In this document: one piece after another, positions 10,373 through 21,030 of the stretch
Numbering within the stretch: the stretch's first letter is position 1
Layout of the letters: each line of letters begins with the position of its first letter
Origin: Proteles cristata cristata
Taxonomy: Eukaryota; Chordata; Mammalia; Carnivora; Hyaenidae
NCBI GenBank assembly: GCA_017311185.1
Contig: JAESUZ010000128.1
Location: 1-64,000 of the forward strand
Length of the DNA: 64,000 nt
Reading direction: 5' to 3'
The notes under the pieces: model-generated
What the model was told of the DNA's origin: nothing
The model's input: the letters and a program-made list of their open reading frames with translations, nothing else
Databases searched by the model: none
Made by a program: the position numbers and the translations under genes

Positions 10373-12205
10373 TCCTGGTGTATTTTGGGTATTAAGCCCT
10401 TATCAGATAGGTCATTTGCACACATCTTCCCCCATTCAATAGACTGCCTTCTGTTCTGTGCATGGTTTCCTTTGCTGTGCAGAAGCTTGTATTTTGTCAT
10501 CATCTCCGTAGGTTTTTGTTTTCTTTTCTTTGGTTTTGCTTATGTTTTCCTTGCCTCAGGAGACATCAGACAATGTTGCTATGGGAGATGTCAGAGAGCT
10601 TTTTGCATGGGTCCTCTTGTAGGAGTTTTACGCTTTCAGGTCTCAACCCTAGCTATTCAGTGCATTTTGAATTGATCTGTGTGTGTGGTGTAAGAAAGTG
10701 GCCCAGCTTCGTTCTTCTGCAGGTTGGTGTCCACTTTTCCCAAAGCCGTTGGCTTTTCTTTTTTCTCCTGAACCTTCTCTCCAGCTTTGTGAAACATGAG
10801 CTGGCCATACAGTTGTGCGTCTATTTTGAGGGTTCCCAATCTGTACTATTGATCTGTATGTCTTTTTTTTTTTTTGAGTCAGTACCATATATTTTCATTA
10901 CTACAGTTGTACTCTATGTTGAAATCTGATTTTGTGATTCGTCCTGTTTGTTCTTCAGTGGGAATTTTTTTTGAATATTCAAGATCTTTTTTATTTTCCT
11001 ACAAATTTCAGTATTACTTGTTTTAGTTCTATGAGGAAGACTTTTGGTATTTTGATAGGGATTGCATTCAATGTGCAGATTGTTTTGGGTAATATGGACA
11101 TTTTAACAGTATTCTTCCAACCCATTAATATGGACTATCTTTCCATTTAGTTCGTGTCATCTTCAGTTTATTACACCAGTGTTTTACAGTTTGTTCAGTA
11201 TCGATGTTCTAACCCCATGGTTAAGTTTATTCAAAGGGTTATTAGGTATATTTTCGTAAAATTGTAAACGGTGTTGTTTCCTTAAGTTTCCTTTCTACTA
11301 GTTTGTATTGCTGGATAGGACTCACACACTACTGATTTCTGGGTATTAATTGTGTATTCAGCCACCCCGGAATTAGTTTATGACTTGCTGTATTTTTTTT
11401 GGACCGAGTCTTTAGGATTTTCTGTGCATAGCAGCATGCCATCTGCAATTAGTGAGAGATTAATTTCTTCTTCACCAGTGTGGATGCTCTCATATATCCT
11501 TTTCTGGCTTGATTTCTGTGGCTAGGTGGATAAAAGTGGTGAGGTGGTCATCCTTGCCTTCTTCCTGATTTTCTTGAACTTTCATCTATTCTGAGGTAAT
11601 TGTTGTGTATGGTGTTAAATGTCCAGCTTCATTTCTTTTTCTTTCTTTCTTTTTCTTTTTCCTCTTAACGTGGGTATGATTCCCCCAGCATCCTTTGTTG
11701 CAGGGGCAGATTTTGCCCTGTTGACTGCTCTTGACACCCTTGTTGAAAATCATTTAACGATGTATTTGGGAAGTTATTTCTTTCCTCTTTATTTCAGGGA
11801 TCTTCATGTTTGTCTTCATCCTAGCACTACACCATTTTGGTTACTGTTGCTTTGTAGTAAGTTTTAAAGTCATGAAGTGAGAGGCATCCAAGTGTGCTTT
11901 CTCAGTATTTTGCTCTTCTAGAATCTTGAGATTCCATATGATTTTAGGATGGATCTTTGTACTTCAAAACAAACAAAGAAACACATCACTGGTGATTGGA
12001 TAGGGACTGAACTGAATCTGTAGATCACTTTGGTAAAACTCCCTCCTTAACAGTGTCCCGATAATACTATAGCCACTGCATTTCTCTTTTGACTCTTTCT
12101 GTATGGAATATGTTTTTGTACCCATTTTTTCTACCTGTTTGTATTTTGGACCTGACGTGAATCTCTTGCATACAATATGTAGAAGGACTCTGGGTTGATT
12201 TGCTC
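10373..12205 (-). mobile_element. L1 ORF2 fragment, antisense
   Basis: On the minus strand this is L1 ORF2 read from its C-terminal third inward. On the plus strand it starts with the antisense phrase TTAAGCCCTTATCAGATAGG and continues TTTGCTGTGCAGAAGCTTG, then AATGTGCAGATTGTTTTGGG and similar. It lacks the 3' UTR and poly(A), because it starts inside ORF2 right after the 5' UTR-like segment, so this is a rearranged junction. There are many stops and it is not coding. Confidence 0.8.
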
Positions 12206-15047
12206 ATTTATTTATTTACTTGCCTTTTTCATTGAGATATGCACGACATAACATTCTATTAGTACAGTGCAGTGATGAGATATCTGTATATCATGGAAAT
12301 GGTCACAATAAATCTAGTTAACATCCATCAGCCCTCATGGTCGCAAATCTTATTTTTCTTCTGACAAGAACTTGTAAGGTCTTCTGCCATATCAACTGAC
12401 AAGGATATGGTGCACTGTTATTAGCTGTAGTCATGATACAGTCCACTACATCTTCAGGAGCTGTTTAGGTAATAACTGGAAGTTTATACCTTTTGACCAC
12501 ATACACCCATTCTTGGCTCCCTCGACCCTGTTTCTGCCCACCACCAGAATTTGTGTTGTTTGCTTCTGCTTTATGACTCACATAGAAATCAGGACACACA
12601 GCATTTGTTTTTCTCTGTCTGACTCGTTTCACGTAGCATAATGTCCTCAGGTTCCATCCATGTTGTTGCAAATGGCAGCATTTCCTTACATTTCTATAGC
12701 TGAGTAGTATGCCTTCCCTCCCTTCCTCTCTCTCTGTCTCTGTCTCTGACTTTTTCTTTATCCATTCATCAGTTGTGGACACAAAGGAGGATTCCCTGTG
12801 TTGGCTAATGTAAATACTGCTCAGGGCACATATATTCTTTCGTTGGTACGTTCATTGCCTTCACCTAAAGACTCATGAATGGAATATGGACGTTCTATTT
12901 TTCAGTTTCTGAGAAACCTCCATACTAATCACCCTAGTGACTCTCTGGGTCTGTATATATTTTAGGGTTGTTCTCTTTCTGTTCCCATTCCATTGGAATT
13001 TGGATAGAGATCGTGTGAGCTGGTAGATTGCCTTGAGTAGCATGAACGTCTTAAAAATGTTAGTTTTTGGGGCGTGTGGGTGGCTCAGTCGATTCAGCAT
13101 CTGACTGCGGCTCAGGTCATGCATGATCTCATGGTGTGTGGAGTTTCGAGCCCCATGTTGGACTCTGTGCTGACAGCTCAGAGCATTGGAGTCTGCTTCG
13201 GATTTTGCGTCTCCCTCTCTCTCTGCCCCTTCCCTGATCATGCTCTTTCTGTCTCTCTCTGTCTCTGATGCTCTCTCTCTCAAAAATAAAGAAACTTAAT
13301 TTAATAAAATGTGAAATCTTTTGCCCTCACGAGCATGGAATCTCTTTCCACTTATTTGTATCTTATTCATGTCCCCCGCACTTCGTATTGACGTCTTGTA
13401 GTTATCTTAACAGTTGCTGGTGGAGTCATTAAGGTTCTCTATACATGGAATACAGTGCCGTCCACAATCAGATATCCCTACTTTTTCTTTCCAATTTGAA
13501 TGTTTTAATCTTTTTTTTTTCTTCTCCAACCACTTGACTAGTATTTCTGATAGTTTGTTGAGTTAAAAGTGGTGAGTGTGCCCATTCATGGATCTTCTTT
13601 TTCTTTCCCGGGTCTTAGAGGAATAGCTCTCAGCTTTCCACCGTGGACTATGATGTGAGGTGTCGGTTTCTCGTATATGGCCTTTATTGTTATGAGGTGT
13701 TTTTTCCTGCTAACCACTTTGTCAAGCGTGTTTATCATAAATGGATATTGACTTTTTTGCAGTTACTGTGATGATCATATGATTGTTATCCTTTATTTTG
13801 ATCATCGTAGTGCATCTTTTACTCATGAATGTCGAACCATCCTTGAGTCCTTGGAATAAATCCCACTCGACCACGATGTATGATTTCCTGACTGAATCAT
13901 TGAACTTGGTTTGGTAATATTTTGCTGAGGACTTTTGCATCTATGTCCCTCGAGGATATTGGCCTGTAATTTTCTTTACTCTGTGTACTTGCCTAGATTT
14001 ACTGTCAGAGTAAGACTATCGAAATAAAAATGAGATTGGAAAGGTTCCCTCTTCAGGTTTTTTGGGAGTTTTGAAGAGGTTGTTTTAAAAGTTGGATAGA
14101 CTTCATCTCTGAAACCATGGGCCCTAAACTTTACTTCGTGGAGAAATTTGTTGATAACTGAGTCAGCCTTCTTACTTGAAATTGTCTCTTTATATTTTCT
14201 ATTCTTGAATCATTCTTCTCTTGGGTTTTCTTTTCTAGGAATTTATCCATTTCTTCTACACTGTCCCTTTTTTCCCTCTCTACACTTGTGCATGATACTC
14301 TCTTATAATCCTTTGTATTCTGCGGTATTTGTCATAATGTCTCCTCCTTCATTGGTGACTTTATTTGAGTCCTCTAGGTTCCTTGGAAAGTGTACCTAGT
14401 TTGGCATTTGTTTCCCCAGTACCAGTGGTGACTAATCTTTTCTATTACCTTCGTAGTCTCTATTCCTTTTAGTCCACTCTGATCTGTGTTATTTCCTTCC
14501 TTCTACTAACTCTGGGCGTTGTTTCACCTACCCCCACCCTATTTCCTTGAGGTGTAAAGTAGGTGGTTCATTTGGGGTCTGTCTTGATATAGGTAATTAT
14601 TCCTGGGAACTTCCCTATTGCAGATTTTTTGTTGTTGTTCTGTTTTACTGCATCACATTTGTTATGTTGTTTATTCATTTAACTGGTCAGAAGAATTATT
14701 TTTGTATTTCTACAGATTTCTTCATCGGTCCATTGGTTTCTCAGTATGTAACATTTAATTTCCACACATTTGTGAATTTTCCCAATTTTTTCTTGTTATT
14801 GCTTTCTTGTTTCATACCATATTTGTTTGGAAATGATGCATGATATGATTTCAGTCTTCTCATATTTATGAACACTTTGTTTGGGGCCTATCATGCGATC
14901 TAACCTGGAGAATGTTATACGTGGACTAGAGAAGAATGTGCATTCTACTGCTTTGGGTTAAGGTGTCTGGTATATGTTCACCAAGTCATCCATGTGTAAA
15001 TTGTTTAAATAAATAGGTTGATTTTCTGTATGGGTGGTCTTCTCAGC
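12206..15047 (-). mobile_element. Second antisense L1: 3' UTR plus ORF2, cut by the provirus
   Basis: It begins with an older-type L1 3' UTR in reverse (TTTTTCATTGAGATATGCACGACA, then CTAGTTAACATCCATCAGCC and TAACTGGAAGTTTATACC). It passes into ORF2 and reaches the reverse-transcriptase region (phrases around GAGAAGAATGTGCATTCTACTG). It stops at 15047 where the betaretroviral LTR begins. A SINE is inserted at 13069-13303. The L1 does not clearly resume to the right of the provirus. Confidence 0.8.
13069..13303 (+). mobile_element. SINEC-type SINE inside L1
   Basis: The head (GGGGCGTGTGGGTGGCTCAG), a B-box-like GTTTCGAGCCCCATG, a long CT-rich stretch and an A-rich tail are present. It is inserted into the antisense L1 ORF2 and so is younger than that L1. 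Confidence 0.88.
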
Positions 15048-15446
15048 TGCAGCGGAAGAAATGACACAAAGACAAGACACACACAAAAGACAGACACAGA
15101 CACAACTCCGGCCGGAGGAACAATTCTCCGCAAGTCCCTCTTGCGGTTAATTTTATACCCCGGTAACTGGAAACAAACTGAAATTTACAAGATGCATTCC
15201 TTTACCAATTAAGGGCAAGTAGCCAAACACATTTCAAGGACGGGGGGAGCAAAGGGAGGAAGCGACCACAATATGTTTCCTAAGAGGCCTGCTCACAATT
15301 CCAGCCTACTCCTTATTTGTAAGGAGGGTATGTTCCCTCGTGTGCGACCGGATCATTAACCTTGGATATTGTGTGCAGGCCCCTTGGCAGAACATCTTGT
15401 TTGCAGGCATGATCTGCCCAGGCAGAGAGTCGTGTGTGCAGGCACA
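15048..15446 (-). repeat. 3' LTR of the class II provirus
   Basis: On the minus strand it starts TGTGCCTGCAC after a purine-rich tract (about 15447-15478, complement of CTCCGCGTCCCTAACCCCGC) and ends TGCA at 15048, giving about 399 bp with TG...CA ends. It holds a TATA-like GGGTATAAAATT (complement of 15153-15168). Its terminal 184 bp match the cut 5' LTR. The U3 start was chosen from the purine tract and is approximate. Confidence 0.75.
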
Positions 15447-15457
15447 TCTCCGCGTCC

Positions 15458-16505
15458 CTAACCCCGCTTTCTTGTGGTCACTGTCGGGACCCACATGTCC
15501 GCATCTTTTCTGAGAACGGTAGCAAACTGTAAGGCGGCGAGAACGCGTTGTCTATCCTTTTTCAGTTGTTGACTTCTTTGCCAGCACCGGAAGACTAAAA
15601 TAATAAAACAGCATAAAAGTATTATGAAGAAAGTATTCACGAGAACAGTTCCAGTTAGGGTGGACACATGTCCAAGAGGATTCAAATTATTCATCCCTTT
15701 CTGCAAATCCCTTAACACATCGGACCCAGTAATGTCAGGTAGGGTTTTCCTAAATGTAGACACAATTTGCTGGTCTAACTCCATCATTTCCTTAGTGAGG
15801 TTTGGATGCCCTGTTAATGACCGTTTCACCTTTTCCCAACCTTCACTCACGTTAAAAGGCACAGATGTGATACACGATTGAGAGGAGTTCCAATTACATT
15901 TCATTATTCTTTCTGTGGAGAAGACAGTTAATGGATCCCCAAGCCACGAAACGGTATGTTGAAGATGGAGTCCATCAGTTGCAAGGTTGTGCATCCAGAT
16001 CTCGTTGTGGTTGCCATAAGCAATGAGAGTCTTTATGCCACTCCCGTACAAAGTCTGCGGTTTGAATCCCTTGATGCAAAGCAAGTCCAGCCACGGCAGC
16101 GGTTGCAGGCACTGCAGCCACTGCAAGAACCGAAGCTATGATGAGTCCAAGCATGCGTCGGGACTGGTGAAGCATGGTCTGTATAGCAGTCACCAAATGA
16201 GATACAGCCAAAGAGTCCGACCAAGATTTTGTCAAATTTACAGGCAACCATGCTTCGGTTCGAGTTTTCACAATCACCAAGGAAAAATGAGAGTTATTGA
16301 TTTGTGTTTCATAATTTTCCCAGCATGACTGATTTACACATTGTGTGAAATTACAATGATTACATGATATAGATCCCTCTGTGGCATTCCAAGTCCAATT
16401 CACATACAACAATGTAAAGGGGTATTGTAGACAAGCCATAGCAGAATAGGATTTGGCAACATGCAAGTTAACATGAATGGGACCTGAACTGTCAGTCTTA
16501 TTCAA
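15458..16505 (-). pseudogene. env: env transmembrane subunit and end of surface subunit (class II ERV)
   Basis: Two overlapping minus-strand frames (15975-16505 and 15458-16126) cover the C-terminal end of SU and all of TM. The first holds several N-x-S/T glycosylation sites and cysteines, a basic stretch (Q-S-R-R-M) and an alanine/valine-rich fusion peptide (VPATAAVAGLALHQG). The second covers the heptad-like ectodomain, a membrane anchor rich in I, L, F and C (about 15580-15640), and a short cytoplasmic tail ending at 15458. The TM ectodomain has the cysteine spacing expected of the class. One frame change near 15975-16126 separates the two parts, so no single continuous frame remains. Of the provirus, this is the longest and best-kept part. 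Confidence 0.8.
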
Positions 16506-16519
16506 AGTAGAGTTTCCTG

Positions 16520-16735
16520 GGGGCGCCTGGGTGGCTTAGTCGGTTAAGCGTCCGACTTTCGCTCCGGTCATGATCTCGTGGTTCGTGGGTTCGAGCCCAG
16601 CGTCGGGCTCTGTGCTGACTGCCAGCTCAGAGCCTGGGGCCTGTTTCAGTGTCTGTGACTCCCTCTCTCTTTGACCCTCCCATGCTCATGCTGTCTCTCT
16701 CTTAGAAATAAATAAAACATTAAAAAAAAACAAAC
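16520..16735 (+). mobile_element. Felid SINE inserted in env, 12-bp target duplication
   Basis: A full SINE (GGGGCGCCTGGGTGGCTTAG head, B box GGGTTCGAGCCCAGCG, CT-rich stretch, A-rich tail) is flanked by a perfect 12-bp duplication TAGAGTTTCCTG at 16508-16519 and 16736-16747. It splits the SU-coding part of env from its downstream part. Confidence 0.95.
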
Positions 16736-16747
16736 TAGAGTTTCCTG

Positions 16748-17518
16748 ACCGTATAGTCTGATTCCCTGAATCTGCCCATAATTTCCAAATATTCCCTTGA
16801 AAGTGGGGATACCCTAACAATTGCAGCTGAGGGGGAACGAGTGCAAACTGCTGCCATTTTATGGTTTCATTACCATTACCCATTAAAGTACCGTTAATTC
16901 GATGCCATTTAAAAGTTTTGTTAGACCATTTTCCCAATATTTCATCATGATCAGGGCTCCAGTCTACAATAACAAATCCAGAATAATTCATGACCTTAAA
17001 AGGCCAATGACGTCGGCATCTGTCCGATTTCAAAGATTCTAGAGAAGGAATAAAAAATCAGAAGGGCATCATGGTAGAAAGGTATCAGGATGGTGACTCA
17101 TCGGCGTCGTAGAGGTGTTGAATCCCCTGGTGGAAACGAGCACAGTAAAGACAGCAGGATGATAATTATTATAGGTTACCCCCCAGGTATTATAAGAGTA
17201 ATGATTATGCTTTTTTGTAAAGAGGCAAAAGGGTCGTCTTCCGATGCACAAGGGAAGACCCTCCACTGCAACAGTAACATTACTTATGTTATATTGATTA
17301 TTATGATGATACACATGCTCAATTCCTCCACATGCGGGTGGTGGGAAGAATGCGGTTTAATTGGTGCATACCTGTTCTTCAAGTTCACCCCACGAGACAG
17401 CTCTCCCAAGAGGAGGATCAGGAACTTAAGTCCAATAAGTATATTCTATCGCTTGTGCATACATTACCTGACAGGTAACCACAGCAATCATATCCTCTCC
17501 TTTCCTTCGAAGATATAA
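16748..17518 (-). pseudogene. env: env surface-subunit fragments (class II ERV)
   Basis: Minus-strand frames at 16686-17033 and 17069-17314 hold tryptophan-rich, N-glycosylation-rich sequence (several N-x-T/S sites, for example N-N-Q-Y-N-I-S-N-V-T) that continues the env frame beyond the inserted SINE. The pieces lie in different frames with stops between them. The 5' end of env is not clearly defined; it probably lies before 17600. This is the least conserved part of such elements, so assignment rests mainly on position and composition. Confidence 0.6.
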
Positions 17519-17599
17519 TTCTGCTGCTGACAGATTTTCTTTACTCCAAATATTCAGACAACTTAAAGTCAGCAAGGTTTTGTTCACGATGTCTTTTGG

Positions 17600-18075
17600 T
17601 TTCATACATCTCTCCTGTTCCCCCTTTTTTTATTTTTTCAATATGCTCGCGTAAAGTACGATTAGATCGTTCAATGAGAGTTGTCCTGACTATTATAAGG
17701 AATGCCAAAAGAATGAATTATATGATACTGGGATAAAAAAAATGAGCTAATTTTGCAGATTGGTAGGCGGGTGCATTATCAGTTTTCAATTCAACTGGGA
17801 CACCTGTGCCTGCAAATCCAGATAATAAATGTTAATAATAGTGTCAGCCTTTTCAGAATGCAATGCAGTAGCCCATTGGAAATGTGTGCATGGATCTACA
17901 GTATGATGGACGCATTTTTGTTGTCGAAAGGATGAAATGAAAATCACATCCATTTGCCATACCTGATTTGCTTGCAATCGTCTTAGGTTGACACCTGGTG
18001 GGGTAAATGGTAAGGTCAAAGGTGCACAAATAGAACAGGAGCAAACAATGTTTTGACCTAGTTTTCGAGTAATCG
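17600..18075 (-). pseudogene. pol: pol integrase fragment (class II ERV)
   Basis: The frame at 17786-18044 contains W-Q-M-D, with the first catalytic Asp of retroviral integrase. Further on, in the same direction, the complement of 17764-17800 gives T-D-N-A-P-A-Y (second catalytic Asp), and the complement of 17640-17690 gives E-R-S-N-R-T-L-R-E (catalytic Glu region). All three parts of the D,D-35-E core are thus recognisable, but frameshifts and stops separate them (for example a long T run near 17736-17745). It is non-functional. Confidence 0.8.
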
Positions 18076-18088
18076 CATAAGATTTTTT

Positions 18089-18296
18089 AATTTTTATTTA
18101 TTTCTAGGGGGAGAGAGAGACAGGATGAGCAGAGGAGGGTCAGAGAGAGAGGGAGATACAGACTCTGAAACAGACTCCAGGCTCTGAGCTGGAAGTCAGT
18201 ACAGAGCCCAACACGGGGCTCGAACCCACGAACCCCGAGATCATGACCTAAGGGAAAGTCGGACGCCTAACCGCCTAAGCCACCCAGGCGCCCCAA
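18089..18296 (-). mobile_element. Felid SINE inserted in pol, 13-bp target duplication
   Basis: Antisense SINE ending CCACCCAGGCGCCCC. The duplication CATAAGATTTTTT is found at 18076-18088 and 18297-18309. It interrupts the RNase H/integrase junction of the class II provirus and is therefore younger than the provirus. Confidence 0.93.
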
Positions 18297-18960
18297 CATA
18301 AGATTTTTTTTAATCCTTTAGAGTTAGTATGTTGCAAACGCTGTTCTTGTTTTGCTGCTTCTATAGGAGAAAGCAATGCATCAATTACAGCAGTTCCGGA
18401 GGACAAGGGTGCAGGAAGGGCGGAATGGGCATGGATATGGGTAAAGAAAATGGATTCTGAACGCCGCAGGAGGGATCGTTGTACCTGAAAACACAATGTG
18501 TCAATATCTGTCTTAAGAGGTAGAGTCAGCGAACCCTGAGGAAGCTGCAGACAAGAGAGAACAGCATACCGGGAAACTGAAACAATGTTAACAGGGAGCT
18601 GAGGAAAGCCTTGCAGAAGGAAAGAAACAGCCCACAGCTCAGCAGGCTGTACAGAAGAGAATGAATGGGGAAGGACTTTAGAACGTTGAAAGGTCCAATA
18701 TCCATTGGTGTTTCTTTTTACCTCAGTAAAAACAGGGTGTCCCTTAACTGGAACATCTGAAATCGGAGATTGAGATATCATGGGGTTAGTTCAAAGAAAA
18801 TCCATCCATTTAGATGACGGATAGTGATTAGGAAATGAACCAGGAAATGAAGCAAGGGACATCTGCCAATTTTCATCCAATTGGAAACATACAGCTCTCT
18901 GAGCATTCGTTAATTGAGTAACAATCTGGTGTGGAAGACCCGCCAGGGTTTCTGGTGTTT
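18275..18960 (-). pseudogene. pol: pol RNase H to integrase N-terminal part (class II ERV)
   Basis: The frame at 18275-18781 contains the RNase H core: A-E-L-W-A-V (catalytic Glu helix), then I-V-S-V-S-R-Y-A-V, where retroviral RNase H normally has an Asp in a D-S-x-Y motif. Here that Asp position reads Val. Further on, F-T-H-I-H-A-H-S is the His-containing end of the domain. Upstream, the complement of 18800-18960 looks like the reverse-transcriptase/RNase H connection. The rest of reverse transcriptase was not found. The frame closes in the SINE inserted at 18089-18296. Confidence 0.75.
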
Positions 18961-19212
18961 TAGGTATTCTATTTGGAAACAGGAGGGGGAGGGGAAGGCA
19001 GAAGGGGCAAGGTGACAGCAGGAGGTAGAGAAAGAGAATTAGCAGTTTTAATGTTTGTGAGCTGAGACAGAGGAGTAGACCTAAGGTTTGTTAGGCAGTC
19101 TATACCAGTCTGGAGAAAACAAGGAACTTCCCCGAAACAAAAGGAGTTTCGTCAGCTGCTTGGGAATATACCTTCATGTCCCCGTCCCGAGGTAAAGCAG
19201 CCACTGGTGGCT

Positions 19213-19668
19213 TCAATTGTAGCCATTAATCTGGGAAAAGACTGAGTGAGAAGCCCTCAATTTTCTGCAATCCTTTTTCATATGTCCAGGCTTCCCACAA
19301 TGGTAACAATGTCCGCCCCTAGCGGGCTTCCTAGCCTGAGCCAAAGCAGTAGCAAAAACAGCAGCAGCATTATGTTCCGTTCCTCCCACTCCGGAACAAA
19401 CTCTAATATATTCAGCTCTAGAAGCTCCCTGCCCCCTTAAAGGGCAAAAGACACGTTTACATTCCGGGTTTGCATGTTCAAAAGCAAGTGTCTGCAAAAG
19501 TATCTCCGAGATTTCATCACGTCCAACAGCCCGCTCAGCAGCCACCCGCAATCTAGCAAGAAAATCAGTATAGGGTTCATTGGGTCCTTGTAAATATTTT
19601 GTGAAAGAAGACTGAGCATGGCCAGTAGGTACAGCACGGCGCCAAGCCCTAAGAAATACCTGGCGCAC
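19213..19668 (-). pseudogene. gag: gag capsid C-terminal and nucleocapsid fragment (class II ERV)
   Basis: This 151-codon frame contains the major homology region of capsid (Y-L-Q-G-P-N-E-P-Y-T-D-F, then R-L-R-V-A) and one complete CCHC zinc knuckle (CYHCGKPGHMKKDC, spacing C-x2-C-x4-H-x4-C). A second knuckle is not visible. The frame is open but lacks the capsid N-terminus, which should lie at about 19670-19940 and is broken there. Confidence 0.85.
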
Positions 19669-19940
19669 CTGCTGTAAATCCTGGTGAGGATATTGAGCCT
19701 GATCTCTTAAGGCTCAAAATTGTCCCTCTCCCGTGAATTTATCCTCCAGGGGACCAGGAGGGTTCTGCCCCTCATTAGTTCGGTCTCTTTTCGGGCTTCC
19801 TCTTCCCAGGAGCTCCTTAACTGTAACCAGTGGGATCATTCAAGCACAGGCTGAGCTATAGCTTCCCATTCCAGGGGTAGAACGAATTTTGTTTTCCCTA
19901 TAGAATCTAACATAGCGAATACAAAAGGGGATTGGGGACC

Positions 19941-20516
19941 CTATGGAGCGACAGCAGCTTTAAGATCCTTGAAAAATTTATATTCAAAAGGCGAATATTG
20001 AATATTAACCATATTGTTGGGAGCTGCTTGCCTCTGAATTGGAAATAATTGTGGGGGATCAATAAAACCACCAGAAGGCGCAAGGATATCATCATCATAG
20101 AACATGGACACAGGAAAGAAGGAACGCCCCTCTCGACCCACATCCGGAGCCCCATGAGATACCAGAGAAAGAGAAGCATAGGGAGGGGACGTGGGAGTAG
20201 GAACCTTCTTTGTTCCTTCATTTGGTGTTTTCCACCATTGTTGAAAAAGTCGGGCCACTTTATCAACCTCTTCGTTCCAGTCAGACGACGAGGAGGACTC
20301 ACTACAATCATCAGATTCGGCATCTGATACCCCAGCCCTGGAATGCAAAGCGGCGGCCGCAGAAGCATCATGTAAAGAGGCAGCATCTGATTCTTTGTGT
20401 TTCTCATTAGGAACTTCCTCATCAACCACCTCAGATTTTGTAGATTTAGTTTCACTACCCGTAGAAAGCAATGCAAGTGCTTGAGTGATAGCACTACACA
20501 GAGTCCACCATTTCAA
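19941..20516 (-). pseudogene. gag: gag middle region fragment (class II ERV)
   Basis: This 191-codon frame is rich in Ser, Asp and Glu (S-D-D-C-S-E-S-S-S-S-S-D-W), then Pro-rich (T-P-T-S-P-P-Y-A-S-L), as expected for the linker between matrix and capsid. It ends toward capsid with a P-P-Q-L-F-P-I-Q-type stretch. It lies between the matrix start (20585-20743) and the capsid/nucleocapsid frame, in a different frame from each. Another minus frame on the same bases (19907-20494) is a shadow. Confidence 0.7.
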
Positions 20517-20584
20517 AGGAATTATGTTACCCTTCTGGTGCTGTTGCCGTAATTCCTTCCGTATTAATTTCCATTCCTTTAGGT

Positions 20585-20743
20585 TTAATTGTACTTTCGG
20601 TTGGCACTTAAACCAATAACATGGTGCTCCACAAGGCGGAATAGCTCAGATAAACGGCGACTAGATACCTTCACCCCGATGGAGTGGAGAAATCCTTTGA
20701 CTAGCTCCATGTATTCTGCCTTTGCTGATGGGGAATTCCCCAT
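20585..20743 (-). pseudogene. gag: gag matrix N-terminus (class II ERV)
   Basis: A start codon at 20743 opens a 52-codon frame beginning M-G-N-S, with Gly at position 2 as expected for an N-myristoylated retroviral matrix protein. It ends at a TAA (20587-20585), well short of a full matrix domain. It lies about 80 bases inside the primer binding site, the right place for gag, which is why I chose this start. Confidence 0.65.
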
Positions 20744-20822
20744 AATCTTCCCGAAAATTCCCCTGCCTTGGACCTACAATCCCTGAGGGGTACTCACCCT
20801 TTCGGTTTCGTTCGCCCTCGAG

Positions 20823-20840
20823 CCCGCACGTTGGGCGCTA
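20823..20840 (-). other. Retroviral primer binding site, tRNA-Lys type
   Basis: On the minus strand, two bases after the LTR end, the sequence TAGCGCCCAACGTGCGGG closely matches the complement of the 3' end of tRNA-Lys as used by beta- and lentiviruses (one change at the second base and one near the end). This fixes the 5' LTR edge at 20843 and the direction of the provirus. Confidence 0.88.
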
Positions 20841-20842
20841 GA

Positions 20843-21030
20843 TGTAGCAGACCAAACGACACAAAGACAAGACACACACAAAAGACGGACACAGACACAA
20901 CTCCGGCAGGAGGAACAATTCTACGCAAACCCCTCTTGGGGTTTATTTTATACCCCAGTAACTGGAAACCAACTGAAATTTACAAGATGCATTCCTTTAC
21001 CAAATAAGGGCAAGTAGCCAAATACTCTTT
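20843..21030 (-). repeat. Truncated 5' LTR of the class II provirus
   Basis: About 184 bp match the end of the 3' LTR (15048-15231) with about 16 differences. It carries the TATA-like GGGTATAAAATAAAC (complement of 20941-20957), in which an AATAAA overlaps the TATA motif. Homology stops at GTAGCCAAATAC near 21030; the upstream part of U3 is missing. What follows is not the L1 that flanks the other end. Confidence 0.85.

Larger units (their letters stand above)
15048..21030 (-). mobile_element. Betaretrovirus-like (class II) endogenous provirus, defective
   Basis: Minus-strand provirus in the order: cut 5' LTR (20843-21030), Lys-type primer binding site, leader with a GGGTGAGTA splice donor (about 20790-20800), gag, partial pol, env, 3' LTR (15048-15446). 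The gag zinc knuckle, the integrase W-Q-M-D motif and the fusion peptide and ectodomain of the transmembrane protein point to the betaretrovirus/HERV-K-like class. Protease and most of reverse transcriptase were not found between gag (ending about 19213) and the RNase H part (starting about 18950). Several frames are shifted and two SINEs are inserted. The overlapping LTR parts differ at about 16 of 184 positions (about 91% identity), so the copy is not recent. It cannot encode a full set of proteins. Confidence 0.9.

Noticed and set aside
15458..16505. Functional, co-opted env (syncytin-like) gene
   Set aside because: The transmembrane part is long but lies in two frames, the surface part is split by a SINE and by stops, and no complete precursor can be read.
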